The notes beneath the pieces are model-generated. The model was not told the DNA's origin. It ran no database searches and was given only the letters and a program-made list of their open reading frames with translations. 50,782 bases of DNA from Pseudomonadota bacterium (GTDB lineage: Bacteria; Pseudomonadota; Alphaproteobacteria; Caulobacterales; Caulobacteraceae), in NCBI GenBank assembly GCA_018241335.1, contig JAFEEA010000003.1, forward strand, positions 1-50,782, read 5' to 3'. Positions 1 to 8,773 of this stretch are shown piece after piece (the stretch's first letter is position 1; every line of letters starts with the position of its first letter). The position numbers were made by a program, and so were the translations under genes.

Positions 1-62
1 TCTCCCAGAGGGAGAAGGAGGGGCCCGCGGCGAAGCCGTGGGAGGATGAGGGGTTACGCCGT
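1..62. repeat. REP-like intergenic repeat, copy A (cut by window edge)
   Basis: The segment reads GGGAGAAGGAGGGGCCC, then a short hairpin-forming core, then GTGGGAGGATGAGGGGTTACGCC. It has the same layout as the right-hand arms of the repeats at 8889-8955 and 32901-32963. It ends 14 bases before the 3' end of the sulfatase gene, which runs on the minus strand. By analogy with the two complete copies it is probably one arm of an inverted pair acting as a transcription end. Its other arm would lie outside the window. Confidence 0.75.
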
Positions 63-76
63 CGCCGAATGGCTCC

Positions 77-2317
77 CTACTGCCGCGCCATCTCCGCTTC
101 GCCGACCATGTCGCCGTCCAGGGCCTGGTCGGCGTCCATGGTCACGGTGACCTTCTTCAAGAGGCCGGTGAACTCGAACGGCGCGGCGTAGTCAGCCACG
201 GGGCTGCCCCGGTCGCGGCCGATGTCGAGGCCGGACCACGAGATGAAGCTGTGGAAGCCCATGTCGGTCTCGCCGCAGCCAACCGGCCGGCCGTCGACCA
301 GCAGGGTGATGATCCTCTGCCCCGGCTCGCTGCGCACAGCCACGCCCAGGCGGTGGTGGCCGGCCGGGACCAAAGTGTCGGAGACCACGCTGGCGTGCCG
401 CCCGCCGACGTTCATGTCGTAGGTCAGGCGCCCGCCCCGAACGAACAGGGTGTAGCCGCAGGTGGCGTCGCCGTGGGCGATCAGCACGCCCTGGTCCTCC
501 GCCGCCAGTTTGACGTGGGCCTCGATCACGAACGAGCGGGATCGGACGTCCGGCGCCACGTCGGTGGGCAGGTGGCCCATGCCGCGGTGGAAGACGAAGT
601 GCTTGCGCGGCCCGTGGAAGCGGGTGGCGTTCTCGGCGAAGCGGGGGCCGAAGCGGTCGTCCAGCGGCAGGACCTTGCAGGCCTCGGCCAGGGCCCACCA
701 CTCGGCCTGCAGCGCGGCGAGCTTTTCCGGCTGGGCGGCCGCCAGGTCCTCGGTCTCCGAGAAGTCTCGGTCCAGGTGGTAGAGCTCCCACACGTCCTTG
801 TCGAAGGGCTGGCCGGGCGGGTGGTAGGCGACAGCCTTCCAGCCGTCCTTCCACAGGCCCCGGTGGCCGAACATCTCGAAGTACTGGCCCTTGCCTCGCG
901 GCGGGTCGGCGTCGCCGAAGCTGGCGGCAAAGGAGACGCCCTCCATGGGCATCTGCGTCACGCCCTTGATCACCGGCGGGGCGGCGAGACCCAGCACCTC
1001 CAGCAGGGTGGGGGTCATGTCGCTGCAGTGGCGGAACTCGTGGCGCAGCTCGCCCCGCGCCGCGATCCCCTTGGGCCAGGAAATCACCAGGGGATCGCGG
1101 ATGCCGCCGCCGTGGGTGTTCTGCTTGTAGCGCTTCAGCGGGGTGTTGGACGCCATGGCCCAGCCCCAGGGGAAGTTGGTGTGGGTGTCGGGCCCGCCGA
1201 TGTCGTCGATGCGGGCGATCTTCTCGTCGATCGGCTCCGGCTTGCCGTTGTAGGGGCCCATGGCGTTGATCATGCCGAAGGGGCCGCCCTCCTGGCTGGC
1301 GCCGTTGTCGCTCATCACCAGGATCAGGGTGTCGTCCTTGATCCCGGCCTCCTCCAGGAAGGCCACCAGCCGCGCCAGGTTCTGGTCGGCGTGGTCCAGC
1401 ATGGCGGCGAAGGCGGCCTGGAGACGGGTGAACAGGCGCTGTTCGTCGGCGCTGTGCTCGGCCCACGGGCGGACCATGTCGTTGCGCGGCGGCATGCGGG
1501 TGTCGGCGGGCACGATGCCCATGGCCTTCTGGCGGGCCAGCCGTCGCTCGCGCTCCACGTCCCAGCCTTCGGCGAAGACCCGGTCGTACTTCATGATCAG
1601 GTCCTGGGGCGCCTGGTGCGGGGCGTGGCAGGCGCCATAGGCCAGCCAGCACAGCCACGGCCGTTCCGGATCGTCGGCCGTGTGGTCGGCGATGTAGCGG
1701 ATCGCCTGGTCGGTCAGGTCCTCGGTCAGGTGATAGCCGTCGGCATAGCCGCCGGGCGCCTCGATCGGGGTGTTGTCGCGCACCAGTTCCGGCGCGAACT
1801 GGTCCGTCTCGGCGTCCATGAAGCCGTAGTAGCGGTCGAAGCCCCGGCCCAGGGGCCAGCCCTCGAACGGTCCCGTGGGGCCGGTCTCGGTCAGCGAGGT
1901 CACATGCCACTTGCCGACCATGTAGTTGCGATAGCCGGCGGGCCTCAGCATCTCGGCCAGGGTGCCTGCCTCGGGCGCGATCTTGCCGCGATAGCCCGGA
2001 TAGCCGCTATCGAAGTTGGCCAGGCACCCCACGCCCACCGAGTGGTGGTTGCGGCCGGTCAGCAGGGCCGCCCGGGTGGTCGAGCACATGGCCGTGGTGT
2101 GAAAGCCGGTGTAGCGCAGCCCCTGGCTCGCCAGGGCGTCGATGGTGGGCGTGGCGATGGGCGAGCCGTAGCAGCCGAAGTCCGAGAAGCCGACGTCGTC
2201 GAAGAGGACGACCAGGATGTTGGGGCTGCCCTTGGCTGGCTTGGGGGCGGTGGGCCACCAGGGTTCAGACTCCGCGATCGTGCGGCCGATCTTGGGTCCA
2301 TTTCCAGCATTGGGCAT
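77..2317 (-). CDS. Arylsulfatase-type type I sulfatase with extra C-terminal domain
   Basis: A 746-residue sulfatase of the alkaline-phosphatase superfamily, expected to hydrolyse a sulfate ester through a formylglycine residue. The metal-binding pair D40-D41 follows a beta strand near the N-terminus. The activation motif is CSTTRAALLTGR, with C78 as the residue to be oxidised. The usual CxPxR proline is threonine here, as in a subset of arylsulfatases. Residues about 570-740 look like an added beta-sandwich (LamG-like) domain, which is an inference from composition and strand-like pattern only. No convincing signal peptide is visible. The ATG at 2317 follows a GAGGAA ribosome site at good spacing. 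It needs a formylglycine-generating enzyme, which is not in the window. It diverges from the aminotransferase gene across 83 bases. The substrate is unknown. Confidence 0.9.
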   Translation of the reverse strand: MPNAGNGPKIGRTIAESEPWWPTAPKPAKGSPNILVVLFDDVGFSDFGCYGSPIATPTIDALASQGLRYTGFHTTAMCSTTRAALLTGRNHHSVGVGCLANFDSGYPGYRGKIAPEAGTLAEMLRPAGYRNYMVGKWHVTSLTETGPTGPFEGWPLGRGFDRYYGFMDAETDQFAPELVRDNTPIEAPGGYADGYHLTEDLTDQAIRYIADHTADDPERPWLCWLAYGACHAPHQAPQDLIMKYDRVFAEGWDVERERRLARQKAMGIVPADTRMPPRNDMVRPWAEHSADEQRLFTRLQAAFAAMLDHADQNLARLVAFLEEAGIKDDTLILVMSDNGASQEGGPFGMINAMGPYNGKPEPIDEKIARIDDIGGPDTHTNFPWGWAMASNTPLKRYKQNTHGGGIRDPLVISWPKGIAARGELRHEFRHCSDMTPTLLEVLGLAAPPVIKGVTQMPMEGVSFAASFGDADPPRGKGQYFEMFGHRGLWKDGWKAVAYHPPGQPFDKDVWELYHLDRDFSETEDLAAAQPEKLAALQAEWWALAEACKVLPLDDRFGPRFAENATRFHGPRKHFVFHRGMGHLPTDVAPDVRSRSFVIEAHVKLAAEDQGVLIAHGDATCGYTLFVRGGRLTYDMNVGGRHASVVSDTLVPAGHHRLGVAVRSEPGQRIITLLVDGRPVGCGETDMGFHSFISWSGLDIGRDRGSPVADYAAPFEFTGLLKKVTVTMDADQALDGDMVGEAEMARQ

Positions 2318-2357
2318 GTCAATTTCCTCGCCTGGCTTTTTCCCTAGCCTTCGTCGA

Positions 2358-2391
2358 CGGCGCTTGCAAAGTCTAAGGATCGCAAGCGCCG
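2358..2391. promoter_or_regulatory. 10-bp perfect inverted repeat upstream of the aminotransferase
   Basis: CGGCGCTTGC at 2358-2367 and GCAAGCGCCG at 2382-2391 form a perfect 10-bp inverted repeat with a 14-base spacer. The last G of the right arm is the first base of the GGAGA ribosome site (2391-2395) of the aminotransferase, and the repeat lies in the only divergent gap between it and the sulfatase gene. It could be an operator for both genes or an mRNA hairpin that limits ribosome access. The sequence alone does not decide between these. Confidence 0.45.
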
Positions 2392-2400
2392 GAGACCGCG

Positions 2401-3792
2401 ATGGACGACCTTCGCCACAACCGCTCCATCGAGGACATCGACCGCGAGTCGGTCTTCCATCCCGCCACCTCCATCGCCGACCATATGGCGCGCGGGCCGA
2501 CGATCATGAGCCGCGCCTCGGGCGTCAGGATCACCGACAACCACGGCCGCACCTGGCTGGACGCCATGGCGGGCCTGTGGTGCGTCAACGCCGGCTACGG
2601 CCGCCGCGAACTGGCCGAGGCGGGGGCCAAGGCCCTCACCGAACTCGGCTTCTTCCATTCCTTCGCCTCGATGGGCAGCGAGCCCACGGCGCGCCTGGCC
2701 GACAAGCTGCTGCAGCTGATGCGCGACGAGGCGGGGCTGAAGAACATGGCCCGGGTGTTCTTCGCCAATTCCGGGTCCGAGGCCAACGACACGGCGGTCA
2801 AGCTGGTCCGCTATTTCAACAACCTGAAGGGCCGGCCGGCCAAGAAGAAGGTCATCGCCCGGCAGGGCGGCTACCACGGCGTCACCGTGGCGGCCGGCAG
2901 CCTGACCGGCATCCCGCTCTACCACAAGGCGTTCGACCTGCCGATCGAAGGGGTGCTGCACGTCTCCTGTCCGCACCACTACGGCTTCGCCGAGCCGGGC
3001 GAGAGCGAGGCGGCCTTCACGGCGCGCCTGGCCCAGGAACTCAAGGACCTGATCGCCCGCGAGGGGGGCGAGACCATCGCCGCCTTCTTCGCCGAGCCGG
3101 TGATCGGCACCGGCGGGGTGCTGATGCCTCCGGCCGGCTACTACGAAGCCATCGTCCCGATCCTGCGCGAGCACGATATCCTGTTCGTGGCCGACGAGGT
3201 GATCTGCGGATTCGGCCGCCTGGGCGGCTGGTTCGGCTCGGGCGTCTACGGGCTGCAGCCCGACCTGCTGACCTTCGCCAAGGGGGTGACCAGCGGCTAT
3301 TTCCCCGTCTCGGGCCTGGCGGTCTCGCAGGGGATCTGGGACGTCCTGGCCGCCGCTTCGCCCGAGATGGGCGTCTTCGCCCACGGCTTCACCTACTCCG
3401 GCCATCCGGTGGGCGGGGCGATCGGATTGGCCAATCTGACGGTGCTGGAGGATGAGGGCTTGCCCGCCCGTGCGGCGGAGACCGGCGCCTACTTCAAGGC
3501 GGCCCTGGACGATCGCCTGGGCGACCACCCGCACGTCGGCCAGATCCGGGGACAGGGCCTGATCCTGGCGTGCGAGCTTGTCGCCGACCGCGCCACGGGC
3601 CGCCGCTTCGACCCGGCTGAGGGCATGCACCGCAAGGTCTCAAACGCGGCCTTCGAGCGGGGGGTGATCACCCGCCCGATGCCGTTCATGCCGGTCAACG
3701 CCTTCTCGCCGCCCCTGATCATCAGCCGCGCCGAGGTGGACGAGGCGGTCGACACCTACGCCGCCGCCCTGGCGGACGTGTTCGGGGTCTAG
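2401..3792 (+). CDS. Class III (omega) aminotransferase
   Basis: A 463-residue PLP-dependent fold-type I aminotransferase of the class III group, which includes omega-amino acid:pyruvate, putrescine and beta-alanine transaminases. Visible landmarks are FFANSGSEANDTAVK near residues 120-134 (phosphate-binding region), the DEVICGFGR stretch with D265 contacting the pyridine nitrogen, and FAKGVTSGY with K294 as the PLP-binding lysine. Length and motif spacing are complete and normal. The ATG at 2401 follows GGAGA with a five-base spacer. It is divergent from the sulfatase. A shared role in using a sulfated amino compound is possible but is only inferred from position. The exact amine donor cannot be read from the sequence. 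Confidence 0.92.
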   Translation: MDDLRHNRSIEDIDRESVFHPATSIADHMARGPTIMSRASGVRITDNHGRTWLDAMAGLWCVNAGYGRRELAEAGAKALTELGFFHSFASMGSEPTARLADKLLQLMRDEAGLKNMARVFFANSGSEANDTAVKLVRYFNNLKGRPAKKKVIARQGGYHGVTVAAGSLTGIPLYHKAFDLPIEGVLHVSCPHHYGFAEPGESEAAFTARLAQELKDLIAREGGETIAAFFAEPVIGTGGVLMPPAGYYEAIVPILREHDILFVADEVICGFGRLGGWFGSGVYGLQPDLLTFAKGVTSGYFPVSGLAVSQGIWDVLAAASPEMGVFAHGFTYSGHPVGGAIGLANLTVLEDEGLPARAAETGAYFKAALDDRLGDHPHVGQIRGQGLILACELVADRATGRRFDPAEGMHRKVSNAAFERGVITRPMPFMPVNAFSPPLIISRAEVDEAVDTYAAALADVFGV

Positions 3793-3799
3793 GCCCGGC

Positions 3800-5026
3800 T
3801 CAGGCCCAGCGCTTGAAGATGATGGTGGTGTTCAGGCCGCCGAAGGCGAAGGCGTTCAGCATCAGGGTGTCGGTCTCGATGGGCCGGGCCTCGCCCAGCA
3901 CCAGGTCGAGGTCGCAGTCCGGATCCGGTCCCAGGTAGTTCTGGATCGCCGGCGCCAGGCCATGTCGCAGCGCCTCCAGCCCGATCACGCCCTGCAGCGC
4001 CAGGGTGGCGCCGATCAGGTGGCCGTGCAGGCTCTTGGTGGCGATCACCGGATGGCGCTTCGCCCGATCACCGAACAGGGCGTGGACAGCCTGGGTCTCG
4101 TTCTTGTCGTTGAGCGGCGTGCCGGTGCCGTGCGCCGAGATCAGGATCTGGGCCGCATCCAGGATGTCGGCCTGGTCCACCGCCGGGCGCATGGCGGCAA
4201 GGGCGCCCTCGAGGCTGGGCTGGGTCCAGTGGAAGGCGTCCGACGACATGCCCGAGCCGGTCAACTCGGCCAGGATGGTCGCGCCGCGTCCCTGGGCGTG
4301 TTCGAGGGTTTCCAGCACCAGGCTGGCCGCGCCCTCGCCGATGGCCATGCCGTCGCGGCCCTCGGAGAACGGCCGGCAGGTGGTGGGCGACATGGCCTGC
4401 AGGCCCTCCCAGGCGCGCAGGCAGCCGGGGGTGTTGATCGCCTCGCTGCCGCCGACCACGGCGACGTCGGCCATGCCGGAGGCGAGCAGGGCGGAGCCCT
4501 GGATGATGGCGTGGCCGCTGGACGAGCAGGCGCTGGTGACGCCGAACACCGGGCCCTTGATGCCGAATTCCATGGCGATGGCGCTGACCGGGGCGGAGAC
4601 CATCACCTTGGGCACCGTCAGCGGATGCAGGCGCGCGGCCTTGCGGCCGTAGAAGCGCTCGAACCCTTCCTCCAGGGTGTGCAGGCCCGCGAAGCCATGG
4701 CCATAGACCGCGGCGGTGCGCGCCCCCAGGGTCCCGACCAGGCCCGCCTGGGCCAGGGCCTCATGCGAAGCCTTGACGGCGTAGAGGCCGAAGGCGTCCA
4801 GCGAGGCGCCGACGCGGCGGCCCAACGCCGCCTCTGTGGCGGCCAGGGCGTCGCCCTTGACCATGGCCACGGGCGTCGTGTGGCCTTCCGGCCCGTTGGG
4901 GCCGGGATCGAAGAGCATGGGCGCGATGCCGCCCACGCCGTCGCGGGCCGCCGTCCAGGTCTCTTCCACAGAAAGGCCCAGCGCCGATACGGCGCCCAGG
5001 CCCGTCACCACGATACGATGAGTCAT
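3800..5026 (-). CDS. Beta-ketoacyl-ACP synthase (KAS II / FabF-like)
   Basis: A 408-residue thiolase-fold condensing enzyme, which extends an acyl chain by decarboxylative condensation with malonyl-ACP. The triad is intact: nucleophile C167 in VTSACSSSG, H299 in SAHGTGTP, and H336 in KSLHGHLIGA with the conserved K331. It sits directly downstream of an ACP gene on the same strand (6-base gap), and its AGGCGGG ribosome site overlaps the ACP stop, so the two are co-translated. It is therefore likely a dedicated KAS/ACP pair rather than the housekeeping FabF, which normally sits in a fab cluster. Such pairs are known in special fatty-acid pathways such as lipid A very-long chains, aryl polyenes and polyketides. 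The product here is not identifiable. It lies about 7 kb from the ceramide locus, which may or may not matter. Confidence 0.9.
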   Translation of the reverse strand: MTHRIVVTGLGAVSALGLSVEETWTAARDGVGGIAPMLFDPGPNGPEGHTTPVAMVKGDALAATEAALGRRVGASLDAFGLYAVKASHEALAQAGLVGTLGARTAAVYGHGFAGLHTLEEGFERFYGRKAARLHPLTVPKVMVSAPVSAIAMEFGIKGPVFGVTSACSSSGHAIIQGSALLASGMADVAVVGGSEAINTPGCLRAWEGLQAMSPTTCRPFSEGRDGMAIGEGAASLVLETLEHAQGRGATILAELTGSGMSSDAFHWTQPSLEGALAAMRPAVDQADILDAAQILISAHGTGTPLNDKNETQAVHALFGDRAKRHPVIATKSLHGHLIGATLALQGVIGLEALRHGLAPAIQNYLGPDPDCDLDLVLGEARPIETDTLMLNAFAFGGLNTTIIFKRWA

Positions 5027-5032
5027 GCCCGC

Positions 5033-5278
5033 CTAAGCCTGCTTGGCTTCGATCAGGCCCTTCAAGGTGTCCACGAACTCGCCGAGATTGAGCGTGTTCT
5101 TGAAGGCGTCCTCGGCGATTTCTGCGCCATACTTCTCTTCGATGGCGAAGACGATGCTGACCACGTCGACCGAGTCGAGCCCGACGTCTTCCAGCGTGGC
5201 CTCGCGCACGAGCTTGGCGCGATCGATCAAAGCCTCTTCGGCCACCAGATCCAGGAGTTCGTCTTCAAGAGTGGCCAT
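5033..5278 (-). CDS. Acyl carrier protein
   Basis: An 81-residue acidic four-helix acyl carrier protein. The phosphopantetheine attachment site is S36 in VGLDSVDVVS, a slight variant of the usual DSL. The ATG at 5278 is preceded by AGAAGG. It is the first gene of a two-gene operon with the beta-ketoacyl-ACP synthase downstream, so it most likely carries substrates for that enzyme. It differs clearly from the second ACP in the window (16696-16947), so the two are not a recent duplication. It could be an alternative ACP for a lipid with an unusual acyl chain. The 387-base gap upstream probably holds its promoter. Confidence 0.93.
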   Translation of the reverse strand: MATLEDELLDLVAEEALIDRAKLVREATLEDVGLDSVDVVSIVFAIEEKYGAEIAEDAFKNTLNLGEFVDTLKGLIEAKQA

Positions 5279-5665
5279 GGCGCCTTCTAGTCCGCGGGTG
5301 CGTAGGCCCTAGCCATACCAAGGCGGGCCCGCGCTTTGAAAGAGGTCTTACAGGCAAGGGGGCCTGCGGCGCCACGTCTTAGCGTCACCAAAGCCTCGTG
5401 ACTGCCGACGTCGGCGGGAGCCCGCGGCTGCGGCTCGCCGTAGGATTGCGGTTGTCCCAGGGCGGCATGTGTGACGCTTGGATGAACTAAATGCCTCAAA
5501 TCATAGATAAAATCGTCTTCAAATATTCACTCGACCCGTAGCGGCCCAGGCGGCATCTGGGGTTCCGCCGTCTGACGAAGATGGAGCCGGGCGCGACGAG
5601 GGTCGACCGCGCCGGGCGTGCGCATTGGATCGGCGGGGCTGCCGTCGGCGGATCGGGGATAGACT
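5279..5665. promoter_or_regulatory. Divergent intergenic region, ACP / TonB receptor
   Basis: This 387-base gap separates the divergent ACP and TonB-receptor genes and must hold promoters for both. The notable part is an AT-rich patch at about 5487-5530, rich in AAAT/ATAAAAT, in an otherwise very GC-rich sequence, consistent with a regulated promoter region for the receptor. Short open frames across the gap lack ribosome sites and codon bias. No operator, riboswitch or RNA gene could be identified. Confidence 0.4.
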
Positions 5666-8014
5666 ATGACGAACTTCAAGCACCGGCTGTTTGGCCGGAC
5701 TGCGGACGTGCGCGTGCTGCGCGCCATGATGGGCGGCGCGGCGATGGCGGCCGGTCTAGGTCTCGCGGGAACAGCGATGGCCGCACAAGCGACCGCAGCC
5801 ACCGACAGCGCCACCGGTGTCGTCGACACGCCGGACTACGGCAACCGGGTGGGCGAGCTGACTGTCACCGCAACCGGCGGCGCCGTCGCCAACGCCCCAA
5901 CCAAGGCGCCGCTGCAGGCCATCGAGCCGACCTCGATCGTCGCCCACGACACGATCGACCAGTTCGTGCCCCAGACCTCGGACTACACCGAGGTGATCCT
6001 GCTGACCCCCAGCGTCAGCGGCCTGTCGTTCAACGGCCCGGGCCTCTACGAGGCCAAGTCGACCCTGCGCGGCTTTTCCGACGGCCAGTACAACGTCACC
6101 TACGATGGCATTCCGTTCTCGGACACAAACGATCCGACCCACCATTCGACGTCCTTCTTCCCCTCGTCGAACATCGGCGCGGTGTCGGTGGAGCGCGGCC
6201 CCGGCGGCGCCGGCCAACTGGGCCAGGCCAACTTCGGCGGTTCGGTGAACATCTTCTCGCCGGAAGTCGGCGAGCAGTTCGGCGGCTCCGAACAGGTGAC
6301 CTATGGTTCCTGGAACACGGCCCAGTCGGTGAGCATGCTGAACACCGGCGCGATCTCGAGCCTCAACGGCGCGCGCGCCCTCTTCGCGCTCTCGGGCCTG
6401 CGCTCCGACGGCTACCTGACGCAGAGCGGCGCCTACGGGATCAACATCATGACCCGGGCGGTGGTGCCGCTGACGGGAAGCTGGAAGGCGACCCTCTTCA
6501 CCACCATCAATCACACCCACGTCTATCAGGACGACAACAACGGCGCGACGCTGGCGCAGCTGGCCCTGCACGGCAAGACCTACGCCCTCAACGACATCCC
6601 GGGGACCAACCAGTACTACAAGATCAACCAGGTGAATAAGCACACCGACTTCAGCTACATCCGGCTGAACGGCGACGTGACGGGCCGGACCCACGTCGAG
6701 AACACGGTCTATACCTACTACTACGACAACAGCACCCTGTCGCCGAACGACGCCACCGACACCACGACGAACAAGGTGGTGCTGCAGAACGGAACCTCGG
6801 TCAGCGGCCACATCCCGGGCTACGTGAAGCTGAACCACTACCGCGTGGTCGGCGACATGCTGCGGGTCAACCAGGACTTCGCTTACGGAACGATCAAGGC
6901 GGGCTTCTGGTACGAGTGGTCCGGCACCCACCGCCTGCGCTACGACTACGATCTTACGGCGGACATGAACCCGACGGTCCCCAACTACGACCAGAAGGCC
7001 GTGAAGGACGCCAGCGGCGCGGTCATCAGCACCGCCCCGGCCAACATCCAGTTCGACCAGCACTCCAGCTGGAACCAGTACCAGCCCTTCATCGACGTCG
7101 AGCTGAAGCTGGGCGACCGCCTGACCGTGACCCCGGGCTTCAAGTACCTGCACTTCGAGCGCAACGTCTGGGGGCCGTACAACCAGAAAACCCGCAACGC
7201 CAACGCCTACTCGGCGACCTTTGACAAGCCGCTGTACTTCTTCACCGCCAACTATCGGCTGCGGGACAACTGGAGCGTCTACGGCCAGTTCGCCACCGGC
7301 TTCCTCGTGCCGCCGCTGGCCGTGCTGCAGACGAACAACCCCAACATCGGCGACCTGAAGCCCCAGGAGAGCCGCAACTACCAGATCGGCACGGTGTTCC
7401 AGAGCGGCCGCCTGTCGTTCGACGCCGACGTCTACTACATCGACTTCACCAACATGCTGCAGTCCTACGTCTGCGACGCCGCGCATGTCGCGAGCACGGG
7501 TTGCACCCTCAACGACACTGTGTGGTTCAACGCTGGCGGCGCCACCTACAAGGGCGTCGAGGGCGAGGCGACCCTGACCGTCAACGAGCACGCCTTCGTC
7601 TTCGCCAACGGCTCGGTGAACTTCGCCGAGGACAAGGCCAATCCCTACAAGCAGATCAGCGGCGCCCCGCGCGGCACGGCCGCCCTTGGCGCGGTCTGGC
7701 ACGACGGTCCGTGGAAGGTGTCGGTGTCCGACAAGTACGTGGCCGAGCAGTGGGCCAACAACTACGACACCAACCTGGGGGCGACCAACCCGGCCGCCGC
7801 CGAGGCCGCCTACCAGGCGTTCCGGATCAAGGGCTACAACTCGACCGACCTGACGATCGCCTACAAGATCGATCACTGGCGCCTGCAAGGCTCGATCTAC
7901 AACCTGTTCGACAGCCAACCGATCGTGAAGATCTCCGGCAGCGGCGCCGCCTCTGACCAGTACTACTTCCAGCCCGGCCGCAGCTTTCAGCTGTCGGCCA
8001 AGTACAGCTTCTAG
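5666..8014 (+). CDS. TonB-dependent outer-membrane receptor
   Basis: A 782-residue TonB-dependent receptor. It has a signal peptide ending in an alanine-rich AxA region near residue 40, a plug domain with LRGFSDGQYNVTYDGIPF and VERGPGGAGQLGQANFGGSVN (about residues 130-200), and a beta-barrel ending in KYSF with the C-terminal phenylalanine typical of BAM substrates. It imports a substrate with TonB/ExbBD energy. The ligand is not readable from the sequence. The acid phosphatase gene begins 15 bases downstream in the same direction, suggesting uptake of an organic phosphate or of a compound dephosphorylated in the periplasm (inference). The ATG at 5666 is chosen because GGGGA lies seven bases upstream. 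No obvious TonB box was recognised in the short mature N-terminus. Confidence 0.93.
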   Translation: MTNFKHRLFGRTADVRVLRAMMGGAAMAAGLGLAGTAMAAQATAATDSATGVVDTPDYGNRVGELTVTATGGAVANAPTKAPLQAIEPTSIVAHDTIDQFVPQTSDYTEVILLTPSVSGLSFNGPGLYEAKSTLRGFSDGQYNVTYDGIPFSDTNDPTHHSTSFFPSSNIGAVSVERGPGGAGQLGQANFGGSVNIFSPEVGEQFGGSEQVTYGSWNTAQSVSMLNTGAISSLNGARALFALSGLRSDGYLTQSGAYGINIMTRAVVPLTGSWKATLFTTINHTHVYQDDNNGATLAQLALHGKTYALNDIPGTNQYYKINQVNKHTDFSYIRLNGDVTGRTHVENTVYTYYYDNSTLSPNDATDTTTNKVVLQNGTSVSGHIPGYVKLNHYRVVGDMLRVNQDFAYGTIKAGFWYEWSGTHRLRYDYDLTADMNPTVPNYDQKAVKDASGAVISTAPANIQFDQHSSWNQYQPFIDVELKLGDRLTVTPGFKYLHFERNVWGPYNQKTRNANAYSATFDKPLYFFTANYRLRDNWSVYGQFATGFLVPPLAVLQTNNPNIGDLKPQESRNYQIGTVFQSGRLSFDADVYYIDFTNMLQSYVCDAAHVASTGCTLNDTVWFNAGGATYKGVEGEATLTVNEHAFVFANGSVNFAEDKANPYKQISGAPRGTAALGAVWHDGPWKVSVSDKYVAEQWANNYDTNLGATNPAAAEAAYQAFRIKGYNSTDLTIAYKIDHWRLQGSIYNLFDSQPIVKISGSGAASDQYYFQPGRSFQLSAKYSF

Positions 8015-8029
8015 AGCGGAGGCGCCCCG

Positions 8030-8755
8030 ATGGCTCGACGGTCCACCACCCTCACGGTCCTGGCGGGCCTGGCGCTGCTGCTGGCGGCGCCCGGCCACGC
8101 CGCGGACAAGCCCGCGCTGGCCTTCCTCTCGGAAGCGGACGTCGAGCCGACGCATCTCCTGCCGCCGCCGCCGGTGGACGGCTCGGCCCAGGCGCGGGAC
8201 GAACTGGCGGAGCTTCGCCGCATCGCCGCCGTCACCACGCCGGCGGAGTTCGAGCAGGCCAGGTGGGACGACGAACACGAAGACGGGACGATCTTCCAGA
8301 GCGCCATCGCGCCCGGCTTCGACCTGGCCAGGCTGCCGGCCACCGCCAAGCTGCTGGCCGAGGTGCGCAACGAGGAGTCCGTGGCCGGCAAGGCCGCCAA
8401 GAATTACTTCAAGCGCAACCGTCCCTGGATCGTCGACCCGAAGCTGAAGACCTGCTCGCGCGAGGACGCGCCGCAGAGCTCCTACCCCAGCGGCCATTCG
8501 ACCATGGCCTTCAGCATGGCCGTGGTCCTGACCAGGGCGCTGCCGGAGCTGTCGGGGAACATCATGGGCCGGGCGCGCGAGTACGCCTATCACCGCCTGG
8601 TCTGCGGCATGCACTACCGGGCCGACATCGTCGCCGGCCAGGCCCTGGGTACGGCGGTGGCCGCGCAGATGCTCAAGGACCCCCGCTTCCAGGCCGACCT
8701 GGACGCCGCCCGCGAGGAACTGAAGGCGGCGGGGCTGACGGGGCGGGCGGGTTAG
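8030..8755 (+). CDS. Secreted class A acid phosphatase (PAP2 superfamily)
   Basis: A 241-residue PAP2-superfamily enzyme of the bacterial class A non-specific acid phosphatase type. Residues 1-24 form a signal peptide ending GHAA, so it acts in the periplasm. The three phosphatase motifs are present: KNYFKRNRP, SSYPSGHS (class A signature), and HRLVCGMHYRAD, where the usual SR of the third motif is HR. It hydrolyses phosphate monoesters through a phospho-histidine intermediate. It lies 15 bases downstream of the TonB receptor and has its own GGAGG ribosome site, so it very likely shares the transcript. Periplasmic release of phosphate from an imported ester is the simplest joint role. It could alternatively act as a lipid phosphatase, but the class A signature argues against that. 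Confidence 0.9.
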   Translation: MARRSTTLTVLAGLALLLAAPGHAADKPALAFLSEADVEPTHLLPPPPVDGSAQARDELAELRRIAAVTTPAEFEQARWDDEHEDGTIFQSAIAPGFDLARLPATAKLLAEVRNEESVAGKAAKNYFKRNRPWIVDPKLKTCSREDAPQSSYPSGHSTMAFSMAVVLTRALPELSGNIMGRAREYAYHRLVCGMHYRADIVAGQALGTAVAAQMLKDPRFQADLDAAREELKAAGLTGRAG

Positions 8756-8773
8756 GGTCTCGGGAGGGGTTCG

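Noticed and set aside
251-2347. Long plus-strand open frame opposite the sulfatase gene
   Set aside because: It is antisense to a gene with clear sulfatase motifs; its translation is repetitive Val/Gly/His-rich, as expected from the reverse of GC-rich codons.
5756-8614. 952-residue minus-strand frame opposite the TonB receptor and phosphatase
   Set aside because: It spans two real genes in antisense and has no recognisable domain.
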